This document shows, piece after piece, positions 1 through 6,379 of a stretch of 22,489 bases of DNA. The translations under genes and the position numbers were made by a program. How positions within the stretch are numbered: the first letter of the stretch is position 1; the number at the start of each line of letters is the position of its first letter. The stretch is from positions 1 through 22,489 of IMG/VR virus record IMGVR_UViG_3300037042_003718; one strand, written 5' to 3'. The notes beneath the pieces are model-generated. The model had not been told where the DNA came from, searched no databases, and worked only from the letters and a program-made list of their open reading frames with translations. Source of the stretch: a virus.

Positions 1-260
1 AATCAGGACCCGTCAGACTGATTGGAATAGACAATATTCCTGAAGCCAAAGACGTGAATGCATTTGACTTTGACCCGAATGTGCATTATATTATGATCTT
101 TGGGCAGGAACAGATTGGCGTTCCTACTGACGTTCTAAGTATGTGTGATGATGTCTTGTATATCCCTCAGTATGGGTCTGTAAGAAGCATCAATGTTGGT
201 TGCGCAAGTTCAATTATCATGAATAATTATTGCGCTAAAATTCACTCCTCGGTAGTGTAA
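1..260 (+). CDS. SpoU/TrmH-family RNA 2'-O-ribose methyltransferase, C-terminal part (5' end outside window)
   Basis: The frame is open from the left edge (first full codon at base 3), so only the C-terminal 85 or so residues are present. They carry the two hallmark SPOUT motifs: motif 2, IMIFGQEQIGVP, and motif 3, YIPQYGSVRSINVGCASSI, which in the SpoU family form the knotted S-adenosylmethionine site. Enzymes of this family methylate ribose 2'-OH groups in tRNA or rRNA. The sequence does not show which RNA is the target. The last 15 bases, including the TAA stop, lie inside the following tRNA-Gln gene, so the two are probably co-transcribed and then separated by tRNA 5' processing. A tRNA target is an inference from this neighbourhood. 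The family call is firm; the subfamily (TrmH, TrmL or RlmB-like) is not. Confidence 0.88.
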   Translation, partial: SGPVRLIGIDNIPEAKDVNAFDFDPNVHYIMIFGQEQIGVPTDVLSMCDDVLYIPQYGSVRSINVGCASSIIMNNYCAKIHSSVV

Positions 261-316
261 CGGCAGCACCAGAGACTTTGGATCTCTTTGTATAGGTTCG
301 AATCCTATCTGAGGAA
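246..316 (+). tRNA. tRNA-Gln (anticodon TTG)
   Basis: A complete 71-nt cloverleaf. The acceptor stem pairs TCCTCGG with CTGAGGA (one G-T pair), with discriminator A at 316. The D stem is GTGT/GCAC, the anticodon stem AGAGA/TCTCT, the anticodon loop CTTTGGA (anticodon TTG, codon CAA), and the T stem ATAGG/CCTAT with loop TTCGAAT. CCA is not encoded. The first 15 nt overlap the end of the upstream methyltransferase gene, whose stop codon falls in the D arm. Confidence 0.96.
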
Positions 317-318
317 TT

Positions 319-429
319 ATGACTGAAAAAATTATAGTTTTGTCAATATGTGCTGTTGCTTCCATTCCTGGTTTTTGGTTAATCGGCTATGGCATCTGGT
401 GCATGATTAGTGATTTAAGAAAGAAATAA
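319..429 (+). CDS. small single-span membrane protein (36 aa)
   Basis: A 36-residue frame starts 2 nt after the tRNA-Gln and ends 1 nt before the GroES-like gene. It has a short charged N-terminus (MTEK), a hydrophobic stretch from about residue 5 to 31 (IIVLSICAVASIPGFW then LIGYGIWCMI) and a basic end (LRKK), as expected for one transmembrane helix with a cytoplasmic basic tail. There is no clear ribosome site. The exact fit between two genes suggests it is real. I do not recognise a family and cannot say what it does. Confidence 0.55.
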   Translation: MTEKIIVLSICAVASIPGFWLIGYGIWCMISDLRKK

Positions 430-430
430 T

Positions 431-703
431 ATGAGCATTATGAAACCTATCGGCAAGTGGATCGTCGCAAAGTCTTTGGTTGGTGGTGAAAAGACTACTG
501 AAGCCGGCATCATCTTTCAAGAAAAATCAAAGTACAAGATCATTCGTGCAAAGGTCTTGGCAGTCGGAAACAAACTCACCGAAGACATTCAGGTAGGTGA
601 TATTATTCTATGGGATATCAGCAAGATCAAAGATGGATATGGTGGAAACCATCTTGTTCATCAAGATTGGATTGAAGCAGTTGAACGAGGCTCAGAGGCT
701 TAA
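431..703 (+). CDS. GroES-like co-chaperonin
   Basis: The 90-residue protein follows the GroES fold from end to end: an N-terminal beta strand (MKPIGKWIVAK), a mobile-loop region around residues 19-28 (GEKTTEAGII), then RAKVLAVGNKL, the VGDIILWD core strand, and the closing LVHQDWIEAVE, matching the order in GroES (about 97 aa). Phages such as T4 encode a co-chaperonin (gp31) that replaces host GroES on host GroEL so that the major capsid protein can fold; the same role is likely here. The mobile loop, which contacts GroEL, is close to the bacterial GGIV/GGIL pattern but reads AGII. No GroEL gene is visible. The end overlaps the convergent nucleotidyltransferase gene by 12 bp. Confidence 0.9.
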   Translation: MSIMKPIGKWIVAKSLVGGEKTTEAGIIFQEKSKYKIIRAKVLAVGNKLTEDIQVGDIILWDISKIKDGYGGNHLVHQDWIEAVERGSEA

Positions 704-1552
704 ACGTTCATCTTGTTTTGACTTGATATAATTGTTCATCTTATCAAGATAACCAAGATTTCGTAATTCTTTGAATATGAGATTTCCGTGTGAGAACTCT
801 CCATATTTTGCAATGCTTCCAGTTCTCATATCTCTGAACTTATCTTTAAGTTTCTGGAATGATTCATCTTCTGCGTTGGAAGCAATCAAAGAATCTATTT
901 GTTCAATGTATTCCTGAACCTTCTTGATGATATTTGGATTGCTGAGATTCACTTCTTGGTGAACTGGTTCGGCAATCCATTTATTATCAGTGATGCTGAA
1001 TACGCCTTGATCTTTGGCAAATCCATCATTCATGTCTTGAGCATAAATTTCTACATCATTGCCATGAATCTTGATGTCATGTGTCAATGACCATAATTGT
1101 TTCTTGTCTTTCAAATAGTCATCAATGAAATCTGGGCAATTTGGAATTGCATCAATATCTACAAGAAGATGAAGATCTATATCTGATTGTGGTGTGTAAT
1201 TGTAATTTGCATTACCACCGACCAAGATCATTTCTTTGACGGCTTCTACTGGGATATTGGCCCACGTAACCCAAGTTTGACCAATTTCAATAAGTTTATT
1301 CCGAACATCATCTTTCAATTCAAACCCATCCCAGATAGATGGATTTAATTCTTCATGATATTGCAGAGTAGACTTCAGTTCTTCTTTTAGAAAATCAGAG
1401 AATCCAAATATCTTGGATTCATTTCTTTCATGCTTTGATATTTCAATAGCCTGTAATTGAGCGACTGCTTTCTTCTTTGAAGAATGCTTTCCAAGGACTT
1501 TTTTGCCCGTGGAATCCAGAACATAGAATTTGTCGCCTACTGCCTTGATCAT
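692..1552 (-). CDS. nucleotidyltransferase-fold protein
   Basis: A 286-residue protein. Residues 1-41 form a small basic module (KFYVLDSTGKKVLGKHSSKK, then AVAQLQAIEISKH) of a kind seen at the start of many T4-like virion proteins. Residues 108-132 carry the Pol-beta-type nucleotidyltransferase motif: LVGG (111-113), then SDIDLHLLVD with D124 and D126 as metal ligands. VEIY near residue 168 (E168) could supply the third carboxylate. The C-terminal half is mostly helical and has no motif I recognise. Enzymes with this fold transfer nucleotides to RNA, protein or small molecules; the substrate here is unknown. A late-promoter box lies exactly 5 nt before the ATG, so it is expressed late. It converges on the GroES-like gene with a 12-bp overlap. 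Confidence 0.75.
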   Translation of the reverse strand: MIKAVGDKFYVLDSTGKKVLGKHSSKKKAVAQLQAIEISKHERNESKIFGFSDFLKEELKSTLQYHEELNPSIWDGFELKDDVRNKLIEIGQTWVTWANIPVEAVKEMILVGGNANYNYTPQSDIDLHLLVDIDAIPNCPDFIDDYLKDKKQLWSLTHDIKIHGNDVEIYAQDMNDGFAKDQGVFSITDNKWIAEPVHQEVNLSNPNIIKKVQEYIEQIDSLIASNAEDESFQKLKDKFRDMRTGSIAKYGEFSHGNLIFKELRNLGYLDKMNNYIKSKQDERLSL

Positions 1553-1557
1553 ACAAT

Positions 1558-1565
1558 TATTTATG
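1558..1565 (-). promoter_or_regulatory. T4-type late promoter box CATAAATA for the nucleotidyltransferase
   Basis: On the minus strand CATAAATA is followed by 5 nt (ATTGT) and the ATG at 1552. If the T4 rule holds (last base of the box at -6), transcription starts at the A of ATG. Confidence 0.75.
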
Positions 1566-1606
1566 GGAAAGAAAAAGCCCCTTCTGCGCAGAGATTAGAA
1601 GGGGCC
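1566..1606 (-). terminator. intrinsic terminator after the EF-hand-like gene
   Basis: Read on the minus strand, GCCCCTTCT and AGAAGGGGC form a perfect 9-bp stem around an 11-nt loop, followed by TTTTTCTTT. It lies after the stop of the 1635-2285 gene and directly before the next late box, so it separates the two late units. Confidence 0.88.
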
Positions 1607-1634
1607 GAAAGATCGTGAGATCTTTACAGGGGAT

Positions 1635-2285
1635 TTATTTCTTTTTTAGTTCGTGAATACCGTAATCAGATGCAATTTGGTCTTCCACACCAAATTCTGG
1701 AAAATTGTCTTTAAAAAATTCATGAGCTGCTTCTGCTTCTTTGAACATATGATGTTCTGGTCCGTATCCTTCGACTTTTCCTTTTGGGTGTTTCTTTAGG
1801 TTACCCAAATGCATTAAAGCGAGATCCCGTACAAGTTTTGGAACACCTCTTTGGCCGGTTTGTGATTGACCAGACATTATTGGGTTGCCACCACTTGATA
1901 ACATTTTTTCAAATTCATCTACGCCAACAGCATTTAGATTGTCTTCGGCGGCACTTGCCTTTGCTGGAATGTCAAATTTTGCTTCATTGATTACTCGGGG
2001 GAAACCACCATAGTTCATGATGCCACCTTGAACTTCGCGGCCTTCTTTGATCATCTTCTTTTTCTCGGCCATCTTCTTCTTGATAGCCTTATCCTTGGAA
2101 CCAAAGTATTCTTCTTTACCAGATTCAACCTTGCCATCACCATCATAATCTTTGCCAGCCTTTTTATCGGCCTTCTTGACTTCTTTCTTGTCCTTCTTCT
2201 TGTCTTTCATTTTGGCTTCAAGAATAGCAAGTTGTTGCTGAAGTTGTTCGCAAAGGTTACGGTAGTAATTTTCTAAGTGTTTCAT
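1635..2285 (-). CDS. lysine-rich virion-type protein with EF-hand-like loop
   Basis: 216 residues. Residues 1-40 look like a coiled coil running into a Lys/Asp tract. Residues 46-59 hold a calcium-loop-like sequence (DYDGDGKVESGKEE: D46, D48, D50, G51, E54), followed by YFGSKDKAIKKKM. This DxDGDG...SGK-EY-G block recurs in hypothetical structural proteins of marine T4-like phages. Residues 99-102 (INEA) match the (L/I)xE cleavage pattern of T4 prohead protease. The C-terminal half (residues 105-216) is mixed helical, with a short HEFFKDNFPEF segment. I do not know the function; a head-internal or scaffold-associated protein is the best guess. It has its own late box 5 nt before ATG and an intrinsic terminator behind it. 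Confidence 0.8.
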   Translation of the reverse strand: MKHLENYYRNLCEQLQQQLAILEAKMKDKKKDKKEVKKADKKAGKDYDGDGKVESGKEEYFGSKDKAIKKKMAEKKKMIKEGREVQGGIMNYGGFPRVINEAKFDIPAKASAAEDNLNAVGVDEFEKMLSSGGNPIMSGQSQTGQRGVPKLVRDLALMHLGNLKKHPKGKVEGYGPEHHMFKEAEAAHEFFKDNFPEFGVEDQIASDYGIHELKKK

Positions 2286-2290
2286 AATAT

Positions 2291-2298
2291 TATTTAGA
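2291..2298 (-). promoter_or_regulatory. late promoter box TCTAAATA for the EF-hand-like gene
   Basis: TCTAAATA, 5 nt (ATATT), then ATG at 2285. It lies in the 14-nt gap after the RCC1-repeat gene. Confidence 0.72.
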
Positions 2299-2299
2299 T

Positions 2300-3931
2300 T
2301 TAAATTTGTACAACTAAATCTGTTGATCTTATTGCATTTGCATCTATGACTGAAGTATAGGTGTTACCAAAATCGGTTACTTGACCCCAAAATAACAACT
2401 TTCCATCATTTCTTAATGCAGCAGTATATCTTGTACCAGCAATTACTTGAACACAATTTCTCAATCCAAATGGAACATTGCATTCACCAGAATTATTTTC
2501 TCCCCAACAAACTACAGTTCCATCATCTCTGATTGCTACAGTATGGTGATACCCACCAGCAACTTGTTTAAATGTTCCTGTTGGGAGACCAAGTGTTCCA
2601 TCTGAATTGCGAAGTGGGCTGGATTCACCCCATTCATTTCTATCCCATGCAAATATAGATCCATCGGATTTAATAACCTGACTTGTGTAATATCCAGCAC
2701 CAACTGATTTTACGGAACCTGTTGTAATCTTAAAAGATTTTACAGTTGAAGCAGTTTGATCACCAATGGGTGCGGGTGGGAATGGATATGCTGCACCCCA
2801 ACCAGCATTATCTCCAACATTGTATCCATTTGGAATACCAGTACCGGCACGAGTCCAACCATTTCCTTGTTTTCCGCTTCCAGTAATTGTATAATACCAA
2901 TTTTGACCCCAAGTTTCAATATTTCCATCTTCTGTCAGTAAAATACTATGACCTCTGCCAGCAGCGATATCAATGTATCTTTTACCAGATGTTCCAAATA
3001 TGGAATTTGGAGAACTGCAATTATTATTATAACAACCATTTGGCATTGTTATATGTGCTGTACTTTTTGTCCAACTGCTTCCAGGACCACTATAGTTTAC
3101 GCTAGTGGGGTCGCCAACAGTTGCTCTGGAGAATTGATAATCGTAGGGGGCGCCCGTATCATTGATCCAGTTTAAAATTCCACTCCATGCAAAAGGAGGT
3201 CTTGGATATGTTCCGGCATATGGGCCAGAAGTTCTTATATATGGAGTGTCATATGCACCATTAGGATTATTAGAACTATAATTTTCTGCATAGTGTAATG
3301 GACAACCAACAGTTAAACCTCTGAATAATCTATATGGAATAAGTTCTGGACTTGGAACACATGTATTAGGTGAAAATAGAAACTCCAAAAATGATGCGGC
3401 GTCTTGTTTGTATTCCCAATTGATATATGCACTATATCCTGTAATATATGGAGCTTCAGCAGCAGTTGGTCTTGGAATTAAACCTACAGCAGACCAAACA
3501 GTATTTGGATCGCTAAATTGTGCGGTTTCGTTTCCACTACCCCAAGTAACTACAGATCCATCATTCAACAGTGCCAAATAATGGTATGCACCTGCTGCAA
3601 GTCTTACAACTTTTTTACCAACCGCATTTAGTTGGGTCATAAAATATTCAGTGTTTGCTTTATTTGTATTTGCATCATCACCCCAACCAATAACAGTACC
3701 GTCTACTTGCAAAGCAACTGCAGATCTATAACCTGTAACAACTTGTCTACACTTACCAAGAGTAACTGGAGGAGTCATGTTAACTCCTCTATGGTTTGTT
3801 ATATCTTTAGAAATATAATTAACGGTACCATCTTTGCTGGTATAAAAAATTAATGCCCCAGAATTAGTAGCCAAACTTACAGAATTCAAACCACTTACAG
3901 AAATATTGGTATTGAGTAATATTGGATGCAT
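2300..3931 (-). CDS. RCC1-repeat beta-propeller protein, probable tail or surface-binding protein
   Basis: 543 residues with at least six RCC1-type repeats: near residues 62-85 (CRQVVTGYRSAVALQVDGTV, IGWG), 106-133, 318-343 (YIDIAAGRGHSILLTEDGNI), 407-430, 453-482 and 493-517. Each has the x-V-x-AG-xx-H/Y-x-x-A-L...DG-x-V-x-WG pattern that forms one propeller blade. Blades two and three are separated by about 185 residues (135-317) of unrelated sequence rich in Tyr, Pro, Asn and Cys, probably a separate inserted domain. RCC1/BLIP-II folds are protein- or surface-binding platforms, and in bacteria and phages they are mostly extracellular. A receptor-binding or fibre role is inferred from the fold and late expression. 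No signal peptide or membrane span is visible. Start chosen at the only plausible ATG; the late box lies 30 nt upstream. Confidence 0.82.
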   Translation of the reverse strand: MHPILLNTNISVSGLNSVSLATNSGALIFYTSKDGTVNYISKDITNHRGVNMTPPVTLGKCRQVVTGYRSAVALQVDGTVIGWGDDANTNKANTEYFMTQLNAVGKKVVRLAAGAYHYLALLNDGSVVTWGSGNETAQFSDPNTVWSAVGLIPRPTAAEAPYITGYSAYINWEYKQDAASFLEFLFSPNTCVPSPELIPYRLFRGLTVGCPLHYAENYSSNNPNGAYDTPYIRTSGPYAGTYPRPPFAWSGILNWINDTGAPYDYQFSRATVGDPTSVNYSGPGSSWTKSTAHITMPNGCYNNNCSSPNSIFGTSGKRYIDIAAGRGHSILLTEDGNIETWGQNWYYTITGSGKQGNGWTRAGTGIPNGYNVGDNAGWGAAYPFPPAPIGDQTASTVKSFKITTGSVKSVGAGYYTSQVIKSDGSIFAWDRNEWGESSPLRNSDGTLGLPTGTFKQVAGGYHHTVAIRDDGTVVCWGENNSGECNVPFGLRNCVQVIAGTRYTAALRNDGKLLFWGQVTDFGNTYTSVIDANAIRSTDLVVQI

Positions 3932-3934
3932 TAG

Positions 3935-3962
3935 TTGACTTTCAGAATATCCACTGTATAAT
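3935..3962 (+). promoter_or_regulatory. sigma70-type promoter (TTGACT-16-TATAAT) for the gene at 3972
   Basis: TTGACT at 3935-3940, a 16-nt spacer and a consensus TATAAT at 3957-3962. The ATG is 9 nt after the -10, which predicts a leader of only about 3 nt. It overlaps the divergent late box by one base. Confidence 0.72.
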
Positions 3963-3969
3963 ATTTAGA
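3962..3969 (-). promoter_or_regulatory. late promoter box TCTAAATA for the RCC1-repeat gene
   Basis: TCTAAATA on the minus strand, 30 nt before the ATG at 3931, giving a leader of about 25 nt. This is the longest box-to-start distance in the window apart from possible internal promoters. Confidence 0.6.
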
Positions 3970-3971
3970 CT

Positions 3972-4172
3972 ATGAGCAATAAAGATTTGGAAGAGCTTAT
4001 TTACGAGTATGGCCAAGTTCTTTATAAACTTGGTAGACTTGAAACTGATGGAAAAGAAACCCAAAAAGATTACAATAAACTGACCAAGAGAAAAGAAGAA
4101 TTAATGAATCTTTTTGATGATCATTTCAAATCTTCTACCAAAAAGTTGGCACATACTTTAGGTGTCTTGTGA
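3972..4172 (+). CDS. small helical protein of unknown function
   Basis: 66 residues, highly charged and predicted helical throughout (for example LEELIYEYGQVLYKLGRLE, then YNKLTKRKEELMNLFDDHF), consistent with a coiled-coil dimer. No known family. It is driven by a good sigma70-type promoter rather than a late box, so early or middle expression by host RNA polymerase is likely. Its end overlaps the convergent gene by 15 bp. Confidence 0.72.
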   Translation: MSNKDLEELIYEYGQVLYKLGRLETDGKETQKDYNKLTKRKEELMNLFDDHFKSSTKKLAHTLGVL

Positions 4173-4355
4173 TTTGGGAGCAAAAGTGGTTTTAATGATC
4201 TCTTTGGCTTTTTCTGAAGTTATGCCTTGACGAGCCATGGAAGCCCAAAAACGGTCCATCATAACCTTGTTTACATCATCTAGTTCAGAACTTCTATTTT
4301 CAGATGGTTTAGAAGTTTCAACGTTATAGAGATTTCCTTCGTTTATATCTTTCAT
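4158..4355 (-). CDS. small conserved-type hypothetical protein
   Basis: 65 residues. The N-terminus (MKDINEGNLYNVE) is polar; the C-terminal half (DVNKVMMDRFWASMARQ, then GITSEKAKEIIKTTFAP) looks like two helices. INE at residues 4-6 resembles the prohead-protease site seen in neighbours, but it is too close to the N-terminus to argue from. A late box sits exactly 5 nt upstream. Function unknown. Confidence 0.68.
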   Translation of the reverse strand: MKDINEGNLYNVETSKPSENRSSELDDVNKVMMDRFWASMARQGITSEKAKEIIKTTFAPKSQDT

Positions 4356-4360
4356 ATTAA

Positions 4361-4368
4361 TATTTATG
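4361..4368 (-). promoter_or_regulatory. late promoter box CATAAATA overlapping the start codon of the opposite gene
   Basis: CATAAATA, 5 nt (TTAAT), then the minus-strand ATG at 4355. The last three bases of the box region (4366-4368) are also the plus-strand ATG of the next gene, so one sequence serves as promoter on one strand and start codon on the other. Confidence 0.72.
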
Positions 4369-4665
4369 CCCAGACATCGTAAAACATCGACTCAGCCCAA
4401 GCGCAAATACAACAAAAAGACTGTGGTAGTTCCCACAAAGGTCTACCCAGAATTTGTTCAAAATTTTATAAATGAGGTCGAAGCCAAGACCAAGTATAAG
4501 GTGGTTGCCGCACAGTATAACGAGGGATCAGGTTATCATGTTGGTGTTTGTAAACCTATTCCTCACGGAAGATATCACTGCATCTGGGGAACAGATTACG
4601 CCAAAACCAAGGAAGAATTGGATAAATTTTGGACCGTAAAGGATAGTCTAAATATTGTAGAATGA
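4366..4665 (+). CDS. hypothetical basic protein
   Basis: 99 residues. Residues 1-20 are strongly basic (PRHRKTSTQPKRKYNKK), then comes a compact alpha/beta body (VYPEFVQNFINEVEAKTKY, VVAAQYNEGSGYHVGVCKPI, HGRYHCIWGTDY). The basic tail suggests nucleic-acid binding, but no family is recognised. No clear promoter precedes it. It overlaps the next gene by 4 nt (ATGA), so they are translationally coupled. Confidence 0.72.
   Translation: MPRHRKTSTQPKRKYNKKTVVVPTKVYPEFVQNFINEVEAKTKYKVVAAQYNEGSGYHVGVCKPIPHGRYHCIWGTDYAKTKEELDKFWTVKDSLNIVE
4647..4654 (+). promoter_or_regulatory. late promoter box TCTAAATA inside the preceding gene
   Basis: TCTAAATA, 7 nt (TTGTAGA), then ATG at 4662. It lies in the last codons of the 4366 gene and could drive the next gene late on its own. 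Confidence 0.55.
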
Positions 4666-5117
4666 TTGATGGAACCTACAAAAAAGTAATTTATTATGAT
4701 CTCGCTGCATTATGGAATGCAGGCGGTGGTGTTTCATTAACAGTAAACACATCTGGATACAGGTGGCCAAAAGCCTTTGCTGTTAGAATTGGCACGGACA
4801 CAGATATTGGTCCTGCCTGTCCCACTATATCAGCAACGTATTATACTTCTGCTGGAAGTGAGTTGACATTAACTCAACAAATTTCCACTACAAGTGCAAC
4901 AATACCAAATTCAGCACAATCAATTTTTGGTAATTCCACCAATTCTGGTTTTTCTGGTATAGTAATACCAGATAATTCCACATGGGGTCATACTTTGTGT
5001 AAGGCTTCTACCGGACCTTTATCTTGGTTGTGGTATCCATACAGATTAATTAAGTTGACATACCATGCACCAACCAATGGTACTCCGGCTGATTCAGGAT
5101 TACTACTTCTTTTTTGA
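4662..5117 (+). CDS. beta-rich hypothetical, possible virion protein
   Basis: 151 residues, rich in Ser, Thr, Gly, Tyr and Trp with few charges, for example YTSAGSELTLTQQISTTSAT and NSTWGHTLCK. This composition is typical of phage fibre, decoration or head-surface proteins, but I recognise no domain. A late box lies 7 nt before the ATG, and the start overlaps the previous stop (ATGA). The similar style of the following 87-residue protein suggests the two belong together. Confidence 0.68.
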   Translation: MIDGTYKKVIYYDLAALWNAGGGVSLTVNTSGYRWPKAFAVRIGTDTDIGPACPTISATYYTSAGSELTLTQQISTTSATIPNSAQSIFGNSTNSGFSGIVIPDNSTWGHTLCKASTGPLSWLWYPYRLIKLTYHAPTNGTPADSGLLLLF

Positions 5118-5124
5118 ATAAATA
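5117..5124 (+). promoter_or_regulatory. late promoter box AATAAATA
   Basis: AATAAATA starts on the last base of the preceding TGA stop and is followed by 5 nt (ATATT) and the ATG at 5130. Confidence 0.72.
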
Positions 5125-5129
5125 ATATT

Positions 5130-5393
5130 ATGAGAACCTATAGAAAAATTAATCAACTTCCCATCCGTACTCACGGTAGCACTTGGATAAACAATGAAGG
5201 CGCTTTGGTTGTTAACCAAACTGCAGGCGCAGTAAATTTTACTTATACTTCATTGACTCCTGCTGGAAATACTGCAGACATCACCATGCAGATTGCTGCA
5301 GCTAGCAGCACTTTAATCCCAATTTTTCTTTATTCTTGGGATTCTTCTCCAAAGGGAAGCGCTGCAGGCATCACCTTCTACACTGTAACCTAA
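5130..5393 (+). CDS. small beta-rich hypothetical, possible virion protein
   Basis: 87 residues: a basic start (MRTYRKINQLPIRTHG), then a Thr/Ala-rich beta-type sequence (VNQTAGAVNFTYTSLTPAG, TADITMQIAAASSTLIPIF). It shares composition with the upstream 151-residue protein. It is driven by its own late box at 5 nt. No family recognised; a late structural role is inferred only from promoter and composition. Confidence 0.68.
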   Translation: MRTYRKINQLPIRTHGSTWINNEGALVVNQTAGAVNFTYTSLTPAGNTADITMQIAAASSTLIPIFLYSWDSSPKGSAAGITFYTVT

Positions 5394-5394
5394 T

Positions 5395-5601
5395 ATGGCC
5401 AAAGAAGTCCGTTGTCTGATAACTAATCAGATACTACGGCCCAAGGAATGGTTCTGGCTTTCTTGGGAAATGGATGCTGCAATCTCAGCACCGGGTCTCG
5501 CAGAAATAGAAATTCGTCGTCATGATCCTGACGACGAATTTGCTAAATTATTATGGCAAGAATGGGAATGGTCCCGAGAGATCGGGTATCCCGATCTTTA
5601 A
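5395..5601 (+). CDS. small Trp-rich hypothetical protein
   Basis: 68 residues with seven Trp (EWFWLSWEMD, LLWQEWEWSREIGYPDL) and an acidic bias. It starts 1 nt after the previous stop, so it is in the same transcript. Its last 4 nt overlap the convergent gene. Family and function are unknown. The region encoding its last residues forms a hairpin that may end transcription. Confidence 0.66.
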   Translation: MAKEVRCLITNQILRPKEWFWLSWEMDAAISAPGLAEIEIRRHDPDDEFAKLLWQEWEWSREIGYPDL

Positions 5602-5602
5602 C
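5579..5602. terminator. possible terminator hairpin between convergent genes
   Basis: AGATCGGG and CCCGATCT form a perfect 8-bp stem with a 3-nt loop (TAT) across the last codons of the plus-strand gene, at the meeting point of two convergent genes. The T tract after it is short (TTTAACCCTTT), so efficiency is uncertain. Confidence 0.45.
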
Positions 5603-6200
5603 CCTTTAGGATTCTACTGATCTTCTGAGAAAGTGATTCGTATACTTCTCCAGTACGTCCTGTGTAATCACTCCAGCGACGAGCATCTTCATCTTCTTCC
5701 ATATCCATTTCAGCATCAGCGTCATCAATTGCCTTTGTCTCGGCACGGGCTTGTGCAGCAATTGCGTAAGAAGGAAGTCTTGAATCTGGGTCGGCCATGA
5801 CGCCATCTTGAGCATCATCTTCGACCTCTTGGGCATCACCGGTTGGCTTGGCATCAACTGGACCTTGCTTTTGTGCCATTTGTGCCAACTTCTCGGCCTG
5901 CTTCATGTTTTTAATTTTCTTGTATTCACCGACATCACCATCAGCAAGTGCAATGGTGGAAGCGGAGGTTTTACCAAGACGAGCAATTGTATCAATTACA
6001 TCGGCTGGATGAGCACTTGGAGCTTCTGGGTTAACAGTTTGTGCAACGGGCATTTGACCCATTAGTTTTGCTCTTTGGGCAGGATCTGTGATCTTTGCAG
6101 CCTTGGCTTCGTTAATCATGCGGAAACCATTTTGTTGAGCCTCTAGACCAGCACGGTTTAATTGGTGGATCCAGCTGTAATAACCTTTATTGTTCTTCAT
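5598..6200 (-). CDS. hypothetical virion/scaffold-type protein with N-terminal leader
   Basis: 200 residues. The N-terminus (NNKGYYSWIHQLNRAGLEAQ, QNGFRMINEAK) ends in I29-N30-E31 followed by A32, matching the T4 prohead-protease pattern (L/I)xE. The middle is rich in Ala, Gln and Asp, and residues 155-175 are very acidic (DDADAEMDMEEDEDARR). The C-terminus is a short amphipathic helix (LSQKISRILKG). The acid-rich, low-complexity build resembles phage scaffold or internal head proteins. It has a perfect TATAAATA box 5 nt before the ATG. Function not known. Confidence 0.74.
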   Translation of the reverse strand: MKNNKGYYSWIHQLNRAGLEAQQNGFRMINEAKAAKITDPAQRAKLMGQMPVAQTVNPEAPSAHPADVIDTIARLGKTSASTIALADGDVGEYKKIKNMKQAEKLAQMAQKQGPVDAKPTGDAQEVEDDAQDGVMADPDSRLPSYAIAAQARAETKAIDDADAEMDMEEDEDARRWSDYTGRTGEVYESLSQKISRILKG

Positions 6201-6205
6201 ATCAA

Positions 6206-6213
6206 TATTTATA
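6206..6213 (-). promoter_or_regulatory. late promoter box TATAAATA (consensus)
   Basis: An exact T4 late consensus, TATAAATA, with 5 nt (TTGAT) before the ATG at 6200. It sits back to back with the plus-strand sigma70-type promoter at 6215-6242. Confidence 0.8.
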
Positions 6214-6214
6214 T

Positions 6215-6242
6215 TTGACTTTAGTTATACTCGATATATACT
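6215..6242 (+). promoter_or_regulatory. sigma70-type promoter (TTGACT-16-TATACT), predicted leaderless
   Basis: TTGACT at 6215-6220, a 16-nt spacer, TATACT at 6237-6242, then AGTGGC and the ATG at 6249. With the -10 hexamer at -12 to -7, +1 is the A of ATG. It probably also drives the RNA cluster behind the small gene. Confidence 0.72.
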
Positions 6243-6248
6243 AGTGGC

Positions 6249-6374
6249 ATGGATTACGGATCACATGGTGCTGGAAAAGGAAGTTCTCCAAGACCAGTAA
6301 ATTTCGAACAATACGGTAAAAATTTTGAAGCAATCTTCAAGAAAAAGAAGAAGTCAAAAAAGAAGACTAAATAA
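6249..6374 (+). CDS. tiny phage protein with GKGSxPRPV motif and Lys-rich tail
   Basis: 41 residues: MDYGSHGAGKGSSPRPVNF, EQYGKNFEAIF, then a run of Lys (KKKKKSKKKTK). Small proteins of this pattern (GKGSxPRPV...Y..NFxxIF) recur as hypotheticals in T4-like phages, from memory. The tail suggests binding to nucleic acid. The start is fixed by a sigma70-type promoter 6 nt upstream. The stop codon is part of an ACTAAATA box that may drive the RNA cluster. Confidence 0.7.
   Translation: MDYGSHGAGKGSSPRPVNFEQYGKNFEAIFKKKKKSKKKTK
6366..6373 (+). promoter_or_regulatory. possible late box ACTAAATA before the structured RNA
   Basis: ACTAAATA made of the last Thr-Lys-stop codons of the small gene. Predicted +1 is near 6379, just before the structured RNA. 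It could be chance, since Lys-TAA gives AAATAA. Confidence 0.35.
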
Positions 6375-6379
6375 ACTAC

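Noticed and set aside
2028-2276. A hydrophobic 82-codon plus-strand frame that looks like a membrane protein
   Set aside because: It is the antisense of the Lys/Asp-rich minus-strand gene; Lys codons read backwards give Leu/Phe, which mimics membrane spans.
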